Shown: positions 43,019 through 51,891, counted from the stretch's first letter. The stretch: DNA of 64,000 bases from Mycolicibacterium sp. (GCA_020637165.1 JACJWN010000010.1:62001-126000), one strand, 5' to 3'. Notes: generated by a model from the letters alone, not told the origin. Program-made: numbers and translations.

Positions 43019-43600
43019 TCACCCCTCGCCCGGAGGCTCCAGAAGGGTGGGCTTGAGCGTAGGCAGCGTCGGGAACCACGGCCTCTTGGTGGTGGTCTCG
43101 GTGACGGTGGTCACCGACGTGGTGATCGAGGTGGTCGTCGAGGGAGGCGGGGCCTCGGTGGTGGTCGGGGTGGAGGAAGTCGGCGGCGCCGTCGAGGTGA
43201 TCGTCGTGGTCTCCGGCGCGGGGGCCGCGGTGGTCTGGCCCGTGGGTGCGGGTGCCGGCGCCTCGGACCCCGTCGGGCCCGGCGCCGAGGACGTGGCGGA
43301 ACTGGAGCTGCTCGACGTACCGGTCGGGCTGTTGGAGGTCCCCGCGCCGGTGAACTTCACCACCGCGTAGACCAGAAGTGCCAGGACGACGGCGGTCAGC
43401 ACACCGAGTCCGACCAGGGCGGCCGGCCGCTGGTACCAGGGCGGCGTCGGGGCCGGGTACTGGCCATACCCGGTGGGTTCCGGATAGGCCGAGGCGCCGT
43501 ATTCGCTGTAGGCCTGCCCACCGCTGTAGTCGGCGTACTGGGTCGGCTCGTTCGGCGGGTAGTCGTTGGGATCTCCGGGAGAACCGCTGTTGGGCGCCAC
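43019..43600 (-). CDS. Single-pass membrane protein with Thr/Ser-rich tail
   Basis: This 193-residue protein has a Tyr/Pro-rich N-terminal part (EPTQYADYSGGQAYSEYGAS), one helix (about 65-85, ALVGLGVLTAVVLALLVYAV) and a Thr/Ser/Pro-rich outside tail ending PTLKPTLLEPPGEG. The phrase PTPPWYQRPAALVGL just before the helix resembles MPWYRRPPLLFGL before the helix of the Hsp70-like neighbour downstream, so the two may act or evolve together. No domain is otherwise recognisable. Start is GTG 43600. Confidence 0.75.
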   Translation of the reverse strand: MAPNSGSPGDPNDYPPNEPTQYADYSGGQAYSEYGASAYPEPTGYGQYPAPTPPWYQRPAALVGLGVLTAVVLALLVYAVVKFTGAGTSNSPTGTSSSSSSATSSAPGPTGSEAPAPAPTGQTTAAPAPETTTITSTAPPTSSTPTTTEAPPPSTTTSITTSVTTVTETTTKRPWFPTLPTLKPTLLEPPGEG

Positions 43601-43625
43601 GGGAGCCGATCTTAGTGGGCGGATC

Positions 43626-44567
43626 TCAGTGGGCGCCGCCGAAGGCGGGCATCACCTCGGCCGCGAAGAACTCCAGGTGGTCAAGATCGGAAATGTCCAG
43701 AAGCTGCAGGTAGACGCGTTCGACGCCGGCGTCGGCGAACGCCGCGAGCCGCTCGGCGATCTGCGCCGGTGTACCGACCAGCGGGGAATTGGTCCGCAAC
43801 TCGTCGAGGTCTCGGCCGATGGCGGCCGCGCGTCGGGCCAGCTCAGACTCGTCGCGGCCCGCGCACACCACGAACGCCGCGGAGTAGACGATGTCCTCGG
43901 ACGCCCGGCCTGCGCGTTGCAGGGCGGCCCGGACCCGGTCGTACTGCACCGGCACGAAATCGAGGGCGGGGAACGCGAGATTGAACTCCGCGGCGAACCG
44001 CGCCGCGAGTGCGGGGGTGCGCTTCGGGCCGCCGCCGCCGATGACGATCGGTGGACCGGGACGTTGTAGCGGTTTGGGCAGGGCCGGGGAATCGGTGACG
44101 GTGTAGTGGGTGCCGCGATAGTCGAACCTCTCCCCGACCGGGGTGCTCCACAGCCCGGTGATGAGGTCGAGCTGCTCCTCCAGCCGCTCGAACCGCTCGC
44201 CCAGGCCGGGGAACGGAATGCCGTAGGCGCGGTGTTCGGCTTCGAACCATCCCGCGCCGATGCCGAATTCGACGCGACCGCCGCTCATCGCATCCACTTC
44301 GGCCACCGAGATGGCCAGCGGGCCGGGGTGGCGGAACGTCGCCGAGGTCACCAGCGTGCCCAGCCGGATCATCGAGGTCTCTCGGGCGATCCCGGCCAGC
44401 GTCACCCAGGAGTCGGTGGGCCCCGGCAGCCCCTCGGCGTTCATCGCCAGATAGTGGTCGGAGCGGAAGAACGCCGAGTATCCGCACGACTCGGCCGCCC
44501 GGGCGACCGCAAGCTGGTCGTCGTAGGTGGCGCCCTGCTGCGGTTCGACGAAGATGCGGAAATCCAC
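43626..44567 (-). CDS. F420-dependent LLM-class oxidoreductase
   Basis: This 313-residue TIM-barrel protein has the luciferase-like pattern typical of mycobacterial F420 enzymes: ARAAESCGYSAFFRSDHYL, ETSMIRLGTLVTSATFRHPG, EFGIGAGWFEAEHRAYGIPF, ERFERLEEQLDLITGLW, RPGPPIVIGGGGPKRTPALA and a closing ISDLDHLEFFAAEVMPAF. It should transfer hydride between F420H2 and an unknown substrate. GTG start at 44567; it follows the lipoprotein gene on the same strand after 20 bases. The substrate is not deducible. Confidence 0.9.
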   Translation of the reverse strand: MDFRIFVEPQQGATYDDQLAVARAAESCGYSAFFRSDHYLAMNAEGLPGPTDSWVTLAGIARETSMIRLGTLVTSATFRHPGPLAISVAEVDAMSGGRVEFGIGAGWFEAEHRAYGIPFPGLGERFERLEEQLDLITGLWSTPVGERFDYRGTHYTVTDSPALPKPLQRPGPPIVIGGGGPKRTPALAARFAAEFNLAFPALDFVPVQYDRVRAALQRAGRASEDIVYSAAFVVCAGRDESELARRAAAIGRDLDELRTNSPLVGTPAQIAERLAAFADAGVERVYLQLLDISDLDHLEFFAAEVMPAFGGAH

Positions 44568-44587
44568 GCTCTCAGCCTATGGGCAGC

Positions 44588-45130
44588 TCAGAAGAAGTCG
44601 ACGCTTTCGGTGCTGACCAACATCCCGTGACCGGTTTCGGCGTTGGTGAAGCGGGTGCCGCTGCTGTCGGCGTCGATGATCCAGCCGACGGCGGTGTAGG
44701 TGGAGTAGTCGATCGTGGTGGTCGGCATGGCGCCCAGGTTGCCCACCACCCAGCGGTGGCTCCCGTCGGAGGACACCTCGACGCCGGTGGCCTGCTCGCC
44801 ACCGATCACCGGGGAGTCGGTGAACTCCGACTCGCAGCCGACGGTGTCCGCCGAGAGTTGGCAGCGGGTCTTGCCGGACCTGGTCTCGATGTAGACGTAC
44901 CCGGTGGAACTGGGCTCCAGGGTCTCGGCGCCCGGCGGCGGCAGGGTCGGGGTCGGGGTGGGGGACTCCGGTGCGCTTGGGCGGGTGGTCGGGAAGTCCG
45001 GTTCGGTGCCGATCCCGCAACCCGGGCAGATCGCCACCCCGTCGACGGTGGTGCTGCATCCCGCCGCGGCCGTGGCCGCGACCAGCCAGGCGGCCGCGAG
45101 GCCGACCCTGACCGCGTTGGAGATGCGCAC
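44588..45130 (-). CDS. Hypothetical lipoprotein
   Basis: This 180-residue protein has a signal peptide with lipobox TAAAGC, lipidation at about Cys25. Then come two more Cys (AICPGCGIG), a Pro-rich linker (PTTRPSAPESPTPTPTLPPP) and a beta-rich domain with two Cys (GKTRCQLSADTVGCESEFTD, HRWVVGNLGAMP). GTG 45130 is used. No family is assigned. The mature domain resembles no enzyme that I know; it may be a cell-wall sensor or structural lipoprotein. Confidence 0.8.
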   Translation of the reverse strand: MRISNAVRVGLAAAWLVAATAAAGCSTTVDGVAICPGCGIGTEPDFPTTRPSAPESPTPTPTLPPPGAETLEPSSTGYVYIETRSGKTRCQLSADTVGCESEFTDSPVIGGEQATGVEVSSDGSHRWVVGNLGAMPTTTIDYSTYTAVGWIIDADSSGTRFTNAETGHGMLVSTESVDFF

Positions 45131-45183
45131 CCGACCAGCGTACGCAACGAGTGACGCGAGTTACCCGAGTGACTCGCGGGGTG

Positions 45184-45669
45184 TCAGTCGACGGTCACAT
45201 TGACCGAGACGACCCAGGCTTCCTTTTCCCCGCCGGGCCATGGCTGTCCGTAGGTCGCCGATGCGGTGGCGTTGCCGGTGGCCATCGCCTGAACCACCCA
45301 GACATCCTTTCCGGAGGCGCCCGGGCGATCGTCCCCGGGCGCGACGGCCTCGTGGGCGGTCTGTGCCAGCACCGCCTTGTCGGAGATCAGCAACTCCTCG
45401 GACCACTGGAAGCCCGTCGACGGGCTATTGCCCAGGCTGAGCTGGAGGAAGTCTCCGACGGCCAGGTTCACGCTGCGGCTGATCTGCTTGTCCTTGAGCA
45501 GGTCGTCATAGGAGATCTCGATGGTGGTGGTCTGTGGGCCCTTGGCCTCGGGTTTGGCCTGAGTCCCCTCCTTGTCCTTGCTCTCCGAGCATCCCGCCAA
45601 GGGCGCGGCCACCACCACCATCGCCGCCGCCAAAGCTCCCAGACGCCTTCTGCTGATCTGTGATTTCAC
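45184..45669 (-). CDS. Chagasin-like (I42) protease-inhibitor lipoprotein
   Basis: This 161-residue protein has a basic start (VKSQISRRRLG), a hydrophobic stretch and a lipobox APLAGC. The chagasin loops are visible: GNSPSTGFQW (NPTTG-like), GASGKDVWVVQA (GxxGxxxW-like) and YGQPW in the third loop. Chagasin proteins inhibit papain-type cysteine proteases, so an outside role against host or competitor proteases is possible; that is inference. GTG 45669 overlaps the SDR stop (GTGA), so they are co-translated, and GAGAGGAG precedes it. Confidence 0.82.
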   Translation of the reverse strand: MKSQISRRRLGALAAAMVVVAAPLAGCSESKDKEGTQAKPEAKGPQTTTIEISYDDLLKDKQISRSVNLAVGDFLQLSLGNSPSTGFQWSEELLISDKAVLAQTAHEAVAPGDDRPGASGKDVWVVQAMATGNATASATYGQPWPGGEKEAWVVSVNVTVD

Positions 45670-46520
45670 TGCCTGCTCCTCTCGAAGAACTTCCGGGTCC
45701 GCCACAGGTACGACGGCAGCCCGCGGGCCGGGACGGGGCGCGGCCAGTCGTCGGCCCGGAAATAGGCGTCCGACCCGCCGTCGACGAAAACGATGCTGCC
45801 ACACAGAAAGTCTGCTGAGTCGGACAACATGAACACCGCCCAGTCGGCGAGTTGCCCCGGATCGCCGAACCCGCCGACCGGCACCGGGAAGCGGCGGATG
45901 GTGCGGGCCTCGGCGGGGGTGGCCAGTTGGCGTTCGAGCATGGGGGTCATGGTGGCTCCCGGAGCGAGGGCATTGAGCCGGATCCCGGCCCCGGCCCATT
46001 CGGCAGCCACCGCGTGGCGTCGCACCCAGTGGCTGACGGCGATCTTCGACGCCGCGTAAGCAATCGGCGGGGAGACCGGCCCGAACAGCCGGTAGGCGCG
46101 AAGCGCCTTTTCGGCGTCCCCGGCGAGCAGCGCCCGGACGGCGCGACGGGGAACCATCGGCACCGTCGTGGTCGAGTTACTCGAGAAGGCAACCACTTTG
46201 GCGCTCCCGGCAGCGGCCAGAGCGGGCTGCCAGGCCGCCAACAGGTCGGTCACCCCGAAGTAGTTGACCTCGGTGATCGCCCGTTCCGCCCCCTTGGTGG
46301 GTCCCAGTCCCGCGGCGAGCACCGCGCCGTCCAGAATCCCGGAACATGCCGCCAGCACGCCGAGGGCGGCGACGCGACGGCCCGCCGGGGTGGACAAGTC
46401 GGCCGGAACCTCGGCGTCGGTTCGGTCGACTCCGATGACGGTGTGGCCGGTGGCGCGCAGTTTCCCGGCGACGGCGGCACCCATGCCGGATGCCGAGCCG
46501 GTGACCGCATAGGTGCCCAT
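45666..46520 (-). CDS. Short-chain dehydrogenase/reductase
   Basis: This 284-residue protein has the cofactor motif TGSASGMG near residue 7, the catalytic Ser region KVVAFSSNSTTTVP, the YAASKIAV motif with Tyr and Lys, and a C-terminal GSIVFVDGGSDAYFRADDW. It should be an NAD(P)-dependent alcohol or steroid dehydrogenase. ATG 46520 begins MGTYAVTGSAS; the longer open frame crosses the SDR remnant upstream. It is followed by the chagasin-like gene (GTGA) and is divergent from a broken SDR, suggesting a duplicated or rearranged region. Confidence 0.88.
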   Translation of the reverse strand: MGTYAVTGSASGMGAAVAGKLRATGHTVIGVDRTDAEVPADLSTPAGRRVAALGVLAACSGILDGAVLAAGLGPTKGAERAITEVNYFGVTDLLAAWQPALAAAGSAKVVAFSSNSTTTVPMVPRRAVRALLAGDAEKALRAYRLFGPVSPPIAYAASKIAVSHWVRRHAVAAEWAGAGIRLNALAPGATMTPMLERQLATPAEARTIRRFPVPVGGFGDPGQLADWAVFMLSDSADFLCGSIVFVDGGSDAYFRADDWPRPVPARGLPSYLWRTRKFFERSRQ

Positions 46521-46576
46521 CGGGCAAGTATGACGGGCGCCGTCGCGTTCCCGGTGTCTGGTCAGCATGTCCGGCC

Positions 46577-47003
46577 AGGGGCGGCGGCCCCAAACCGTTC
46601 GACATGCCGATGGGCGACTTCGAGTGGGCATATCGGCGCAACGTGTTATCGACGTTCCGGCTGATCCAGCTGTGCGCACCGCACATGCGCCGGGCTGGCG
46701 GCGGTGCAGTGCTCAACATCAGTTCGATGGCCGGCGAGAACACCAACTCCGTCATGTCCTCGTACGCGTCGTCGAAGGCCGCGGTCAATCATCTGACCTG
46801 CAACATCGCCTATGACCTGGGTCGGAAGGACATCAGGGCCAATGCGATCGCCCCGGGCGGGATCAAGACCCATGCGCTTGCGACGGTCCTGACGCCCGAG
46901 ATCGAGCGGCGGAGGGTTGCCGGGACTCCGCTGGCGCAACTCGGACAGCCTGGTGACATGGCCCGATGGGGCGCTGTTTCTGTGCGCACTGCCGCGCCGC
47001 TGA
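46577..47003 (+). pseudogene. Broken short-chain dehydrogenase
   Basis: Homology to 7-alpha-hydroxysteroid-type SDRs begins abruptly at GGGPKPFDMPMGDFEWAYRR. The N-terminal Rossmann motif is missing, and the start codon at 46604 would be an accident of the cut. Catalytic parts remain (ISSMAGE, SSYASSKAAVNHL, RANAIAPGGIKT). Near 46961-46971 the frame shifts: the expected ALFLCA piece is in another frame that ends at 47003. So the gene is truncated at the 5' end and frameshifted near the 3' end. It is not functional. Its end abuts that of the convergent gene. Confidence 0.8.
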
Positions 47004-47915
47004 CTACCGGCCTGAACGCTTGCCCCGACTGCGGGTGGGCGTCGACTTCATGGAGGTGTTCGCCGATGCCGAGGTGGCTGCGGGGCCGGCGGCGGCGGAC
47101 CTCGTGGCGGCGGCCTGTGCGGCGGTGCGCCCGACGGCGACGTTGATGCCGAACCCTTCCTGGGTCACGGTTTGACCCGTGCTGCCGATCGCCCCGGCCA
47201 CGGCGAGGGTCCCCGAGGACCGGATGGTGTTGCCCGAGCCGATGGCGTTGAAGGCCAGGTTCCCGATACCGCCGTCACCGACGTCGTTGGTGATCGTGTT
47301 GTTGTCGCCGCTGAGATTGGTGACATTGTTCAGCAGGCCCCTGTTGGTGAGGCTGTTGTTCAATCCCACGACGTTAAACGTCGACAACCCGACGCCGTTT
47401 CCGTCGAGATCACCACTGCCGAAGAGGTTCACCGAGATGTTCCCCACACCCTTCGCGATGGTGTCTCCCCCCTCCGGGGCGCCGAAGGAGGCGGCGATGT
47501 TCCCGAAGTCGCCGCTGGTTGGCGACTCGCCGGCCAGCACCACCTGATTGATGCCGCTGGCCACCAGTGCGAGCGAACCGATGCCGCCGGCAAAGGCGCC
47601 GTTGCTGTTACCCAGCGTGGTGGCGAGGTTGAACAGACTTCCCGCGAAGGTCGTCGCACTCGAGTTGCTGCCCAGTGTCAACGCCGCGCCCAGCAGTCCA
47701 TCGGCATGTGCCTCGGCGTTCTCACCGATGGCGATCGCGATGCTGGTGATGGTGCTGGTGCACTGGCCGCCGGAACCCAAGCCGAAGAACGACACGCAGG
47801 TGGCGTTCGCGGTGGGCGCGGATTCCACCGTGGCGATCCCCAATGCGGCAGCGGTCAGCGCGCCCAGAATCAGGACGCCGGGAACCTTTGGCCGTGCCGG
47901 TGTGTGCTGAAACAT
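47004..47915 (-). CDS. Secreted Asn/Gly-rich protein, possible beta-helix repeats
   Basis: This 303-residue protein has a signal peptide (hydrophobic GVLILGALTAAALGIATVES, cleavage near ANA), two early Cys and many GN/GS turns (TLGNSNGAFAGGIGSLALV, NNSLTNRGLLNNVTNLSGDN, NAIGSGNTIRSSGTLAVAG). The regular short turns suggest a stacked beta-helix. The tail is Ala-rich then basic. Exported Asn/Gly-rich proteins of this type occur in many mycobacteria, function unknown. The tail abuts the SDR remnant, so it may not be original. ATG 47915. Confidence 0.8.
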   Translation of the reverse strand: MFQHTPARPKVPGVLILGALTAAALGIATVESAPTANATCVSFFGLGSGGQCTSTITSIAIAIGENAEAHADGLLGAALTLGSNSSATTFAGSLFNLATTLGNSNGAFAGGIGSLALVASGINQVVLAGESPTSGDFGNIAASFGAPEGGDTIAKGVGNISVNLFGSGDLDGNGVGLSTFNVVGLNNSLTNRGLLNNVTNLSGDNNTITNDVGDGGIGNLAFNAIGSGNTIRSSGTLAVAGAIGSTGQTVTQEGFGINVAVGRTAAQAAATRSAAAGPAATSASANTSMKSTPTRSRGKRSGR

Positions 47916-48121
47916 GACTGTCTACCTATTCTTTTGAGCCCCAGTGGAATTGGGGAGTCCCAGTTGCAGCCAACCTGCGAGAGGAATCGTAAGGCGGCGT
48001 ACCGGGCCCAGGCATCTGCTGGACGGCGGGTGGGGCACAAAGACGCGAATATCGGGACTTAAGTCACTCTCAGGTTCCCGGGCACGTCTCAGGTTCGAAG
48101 GTCGCACCGGCACGGATGACG

Positions 48122-48157
48122 CCGGACCGCGCTTCAGCAGGGTGAAGCACGGTCCGG
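48122..48157 (-). terminator. Hairpin after the long phosphoesterase gene
   Basis: Bases 48122-48136 and 48143-48157 pair over 15 positions with one mismatch around a 6 base loop. It lies 12 bases after the stop at 48169, well placed to end that transcript. Confidence 0.65.
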
Positions 48158-48168
48158 TCGTTGGGTGT

Positions 48169-51100
48169 TCAGACGAGGGCGTCTGCTCCGCCGGTGACGC
48201 CGTCGGTCCAGAACTCGTTCATGGGCGGAGCGAACTTGTCGTTGTTGGTCAGGTTCGGCAACCCGAGTGAATCCTCGATCATCCGCAGCAGGCTGTAGTG
48301 GTTGTAGTGATTGGTGGCGACGAAGGGGCCGCTCCGCATTCCGGCTGCGACGGCCGCCGGCGATGGAATCACCACCGTCACAATGTGGTTGCCCTCGTCG
48401 CCGAAGCCCAACGACAGGTTGTCGTTGTCCTCATCGAAGGTGACAACGAGGACGGACCTCTCCGCCGGGTCCTGCCACACCTCCGAATTCAAGATGACCG
48501 ACACCGTCTCGGACAGGAACTGATCCAGCGCCGGGACGTTGTACTGGTGCGTGGGGGAGAGTTGGCTGCCGAGGAACTTCAGCACGTCGAAGACGGAGTC
48601 GATCGGGCCTTCTCCGTTGAAACTCTCGTTGGCGGCGTACCAGGCGAAATTCGGGGCGGTCTCCGAGGATGAAAGGTCGATCGCCATCTGCTCCAGTGGG
48701 AAGAGGTGCTGCACCGCGTAGGCCTCGTCGTTGCCGATTCCGTCGAACGCAACGAACGGTAGCTGTGAGACCGAGTAGTCCCCGGAGTTCACCAGGGGCT
48801 GGCCCGGGGGCTGGCTCTGTGCGTAACCGCGCCAGGTCATGCCTGCGGCATCGATGTTGTCAGTCAAGAGGGTTCCGTGGTCGAAGATGCAAACCTTCTC
48901 GCACTCGTAGGTGATGCCGGTGTCGATCCCGTTGACGACCCAGTAGTAGTTGGGCAGGCTGGGATGGGTCAGGCCGTAGTAGTTGTCGGCGAGCCCGTAG
49001 GCGTTGATCAAGCTGTTGAGATACGGCGCGTTGGGGCTGCCGATGATGTCGCTGTAGCCCTTGTTCTCCATGTAGACCATGAACACGTGGTCGAGTTCGC
49101 CGACGGTCGACACCGGGGGTGTCGGGTCCGCCGGTGCCGGCAGATCGGAGCTGATGGTGAACGAGATGTTGTCGGCGAACGCCGAGTTGTAATCGACGTT
49201 GAAACCGAGCGGTAAGACATTGAACTGGTCGAGGATCACGTCCACCTGTGCGTATCGGGTTCCGCTCGGGATCGCTCCGGAGGTCTCGCGTTCCTTCAAC
49301 CCGGTGTGGAAGAAGCGTTCCAGAACCCCCACCGGTCCGATGCTCGCGGTGCCGAGGTAGGTCTTGTTCGAGTCGAGGAAGTCGACTTTGACCGAGGCCG
49401 AGGACAGATTGAACAGCCAGCCGCCCAGCCACCCGCTGAGGTTGTATGTCGCCGCGCCGCTGTCGATGTCGGCGGCAGCGGCGCTGAGGTCGACGGTCTG
49501 GGTCAGGGTCGCGTCGGCCACGTTTCCGCCGCCGAAGAACTGGGCCCCGCCGTCGGGCGGGCCGCTACCGGGCTTCGGGAAACTCATGAAGGAGGGCAGA
49601 TCCGGCATCGGAAAGGAGAGACCGACCGGCCAGAAGTTGCGCGGTGTCCCGTACTCGATCACCGTCGGGGTACCGGTCACCGTCCAACCCGGGACCGTCA
49701 CCGCGCTGTTTCCCGACAACGCCGGGTCGCCGAACTCGGCACCCGGGTTGACCAGCAAATTCGGGCTCTCGGTGAGCAGTGCGGTCTGCGCCGCGGTGAG
49801 CATGACCTGGGATGACTGGGTGGGTGCCGTCAGCGGTGGGTCGGTCGGGGCGATGGTTCCCGAACCGGTCGCGTAGGCGACCACCCGGGCGATCGCCTGG
49901 GTGACCGCGACCAGTCCGTCGCCGACGAACTCCACGGCGAGCTTGGTCACCCCGGCCAGGGCGCTGACCACGAAGATGTCCTGGTCGACAATCGCCTGCA
50001 ACTGGTCGGAGATGGTCGTGACGAAGCCGTCGAGGAAATAGGGGATGGAGGCGAAGATGGTTCGCGTCCCCAGGGCCAGGTCGGTGCCGATGTTGGGGTA
50101 GCCGTACTTCGCGATCGCGTCCTTGAGTGCCTGAATCGGGGCGTTCGTCTCGATCAATCCGTCGAGAACGGTGAGGTTGCTCTGCATCGGGACGCCGTCG
50201 AAGTCCGACCGTAGCGGGGCGCCGAACAGGTCGACGATGGTCGGGGTGACGTCGGCGGTGGAGTAGCCGAGGTTCTGCCACCCGTCGTGTGTCGAGTCGC
50301 CGGCGAAGTCGGCGATCACGAAACTCGATGTCTCATTAGGGCTTTGGAAGCCGTGCCCGAAGCCCACCGACTGCTGGTGGCCGTGGTCGGTGGTGACGAT
50401 CACCGTCCAGTCCTCGCCGGTCGTGGTCTCCCAGGCGCTGACCGCCGCCATGATGTCGGCGATGTTGTCGCTGACGTTGTTGACGGCCTGGGTGTACTCC
50501 TCCGACCCGCCGCCGTAGGCGTGGCCGGCCTCGTCGACCTGGACCTGATAGGAGAAGATGAACGTCGAGGTATCGGCCGCCGTGGAGTTGATCAAATCGA
50601 TGGTCTTGTCCACCACCAGTTGGTCGGTATCGGCCCAGGAGTTGGTGAACTCGTAGTAGTGGTTGTCCGCCGGATTCACCGGGTACGCGCCCGCGCCGGC
50701 GATGTCGTTGATGTATTTCCAGTCGGCGACGACGGCGGTGTCGATGGTCGAGTCATATGCCTCGAGCAGGTTGAATACCGTCGGCCACTTCTCGTACGGG
50801 GCAGGGTCGAACAGGTTGTTGATGACACCGGTCTTGTTGTCCCACGCCCCCGTCAGGATCGTCGACCAGGAGGGCCCGGAGATGGTGGTATGCCCGACGA
50901 TGCTGGTGGCGCCGGTGACGCTCTGCTGCATCAGGTCGAAGAATCCCTGGTTGGCGATATCGTCAATGACCGCGCTGAGGTTGGTGCCGTCGGTGCCGAT
51001 CAGCAGCACATGCGTGGGCGGCGGGTCGGCGAGAACTTCGGCCTGGGCGACCGCGCTGGCGGCGCGCACCCGGCTGCCGGTGCCCGATGCGGCGCTCACG

Positions 51101-51720
51101 CTGACCGCGCTGGCCGGCAGGGCGGGAAGTGCGGGCAGGACTGGGAGTAGTGGAACGGGCAGCGGCTGGGGCGCAGGATCCGCCGGGGCCAATAACGCCT
51201 CTGCCGGTGCCGGGGCGGCCGAAACCGGTTCTGCCACAGAGATTTCCGGGACGGTGGTGGTGGCCGCGGCGGGCTGAGCCGAACCGGCCGGTGAAGCTGT
51301 GGTGGCATCGGCGATCACCACGTGGGGCACCGCGGTATCGGTGAGAGGTGAGGCCTCCCCTGGGGTTTCGGCGGCCGACACCGGCACCGTGAGGTCAGCC
51401 GCCGAGCGGTTGCGCCCGGAGCCGCGGGATCGGCCGTCGTTGGCCTTACCGCTCGACGGCGTGGCCGTCCCGGCGCCGCCGCTGCCGGGAACACCGCGAT
51501 CGGCCGGCGCCCCGACTGCTGCGGCGGGCTGGGCTGCCGATCGGTTGCGGGGCCGGGGAGTCCCAGCTGCCGCGCGGCCCTGGGGCTGCGACCCGGCGAC
51601 GCCGGGCGAGGCGGTGGAGTCCGTCCCGGAGGGTTCGGCGTGGGCCACCGCGGTCGCACCGCCCCCGGCGACCATGCCGGCGACCGCCACGCCCAGGCAG
51701 ACCTGCTTGATGGAGTTCAT
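48169..51720 (-). CDS. Secreted two-enzyme phosphoesterase: type I phosphodiesterase plus PF04185-like phosphoesterase
   Basis: This 1183-residue protein has a signal peptide (MNSIKQVCLGVAVAGMVAGG, cut near AHA) and a disordered Pro/Ala region to about 230. A type I phosphodiesterase domain (about 234-510) follows: LLIGTDGTN for metal binding, the nucleophile region GHTTISGPSWSTILTGAWDN, YQVQVDEAGHAYGG and VTTDHGH. A galactose-binding-like region (about 655-860) and a PF04185-type phosphoesterase domain (about 877-1183: VFMVYMENKGYSDIIGSPNAP, HPSLPNYYW, VTFDEDNDN) complete it. It should hydrolyse phosphate esters outside the cell. The neighbour upstream is a paralogue lacking the first enzyme domain. 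Confidence 0.88.
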   Translation of the reverse strand: MNSIKQVCLGVAVAGMVAGGGATAVAHAEPSGTDSTASPGVAGSQPQGRAAAGTPRPRNRSAAQPAAAVGAPADRGVPGSGGAGTATPSSGKANDGRSRGSGRNRSAADLTVPVSAAETPGEASPLTDTAVPHVVIADATTASPAGSAQPAAATTTVPEISVAEPVSAAPAPAEALLAPADPAPQPLPVPLLPVLPALPALPASAVSVSAASGTGSRVRAASAVAQAEVLADPPPTHVLLIGTDGTNLSAVIDDIANQGFFDLMQQSVTGATSIVGHTTISGPSWSTILTGAWDNKTGVINNLFDPAPYEKWPTVFNLLEAYDSTIDTAVVADWKYINDIAGAGAYPVNPADNHYYEFTNSWADTDQLVVDKTIDLINSTAADTSTFIFSYQVQVDEAGHAYGGGSEEYTQAVNNVSDNIADIMAAVSAWETTTGEDWTVIVTTDHGHQQSVGFGHGFQSPNETSSFVIADFAGDSTHDGWQNLGYSTADVTPTIVDLFGAPLRSDFDGVPMQSNLTVLDGLIETNAPIQALKDAIAKYGYPNIGTDLALGTRTIFASIPYFLDGFVTTISDQLQAIVDQDIFVVSALAGVTKLAVEFVGDGLVAVTQAIARVVAYATGSGTIAPTDPPLTAPTQSSQVMLTAAQTALLTESPNLLVNPGAEFGDPALSGNSAVTVPGWTVTGTPTVIEYGTPRNFWPVGLSFPMPDLPSFMSFPKPGSGPPDGGAQFFGGGNVADATLTQTVDLSAAAADIDSGAATYNLSGWLGGWLFNLSSASVKVDFLDSNKTYLGTASIGPVGVLERFFHTGLKERETSGAIPSGTRYAQVDVILDQFNVLPLGFNVDYNSAFADNISFTISSDLPAPADPTPPVSTVGELDHVFMVYMENKGYSDIIGSPNAPYLNSLINAYGLADNYYGLTHPSLPNYYWVVNGIDTGITYECEKVCIFDHGTLLTDNIDAAGMTWRGYAQSQPPGQPLVNSGDYSVSQLPFVAFDGIGNDEAYAVQHLFPLEQMAIDLSSSETAPNFAWYAANESFNGEGPIDSVFDVLKFLGSQLSPTHQYNVPALDQFLSETVSVILNSEVWQDPAERSVLVVTFDEDNDNLSLGFGDEGNHIVTVVIPSPAAVAAGMRSGPFVATNHYNHYSLLRMIEDSLGLPNLTNNDKFAPPMNEFWTDGVTGGADALV

Positions 51721-51757
51721 CCGGGAATCCCCCGTCCTCGAAGACACTGTGGACGGG

Positions 51758-51809
51758 AGGTTAGCTGCTTTCTAGCCTTTTCACAGGCTTTTCATATTTT
51801 TGTCACGGC
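51758..51809 (-). promoter_or_regulatory. Promoter with three 11-base-spaced TCA(C/T)A repeats
   Basis: On the plus strand TCACAGG (51781), TCATATT (51792) and TCACGGC (51803) start exactly 11 bases apart. On the minus strand TAACCT at 51763-51758 is a plausible -10 box, so the repeats would run from about -30 upstream. This is the layout of OmpR/PhoB-type activators; the first unit is close to the PhoP half-site TCACAGC. Confidence 0.5.
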
Positions 51810-51891
51810 ATCGCCGCGGCGGCGCACGTGCCGCCGAGGCTTTGTCGAGTGGTCTGTTGACCCGAAACGGTTTCCCAGACCGTGCGGTGCT

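Noticed and set aside
46604-47146. Intact 180-residue SDR
   Set aside because: It lacks the cofactor motif, and the last 60 residues after the frameshift are unrelated to the family.
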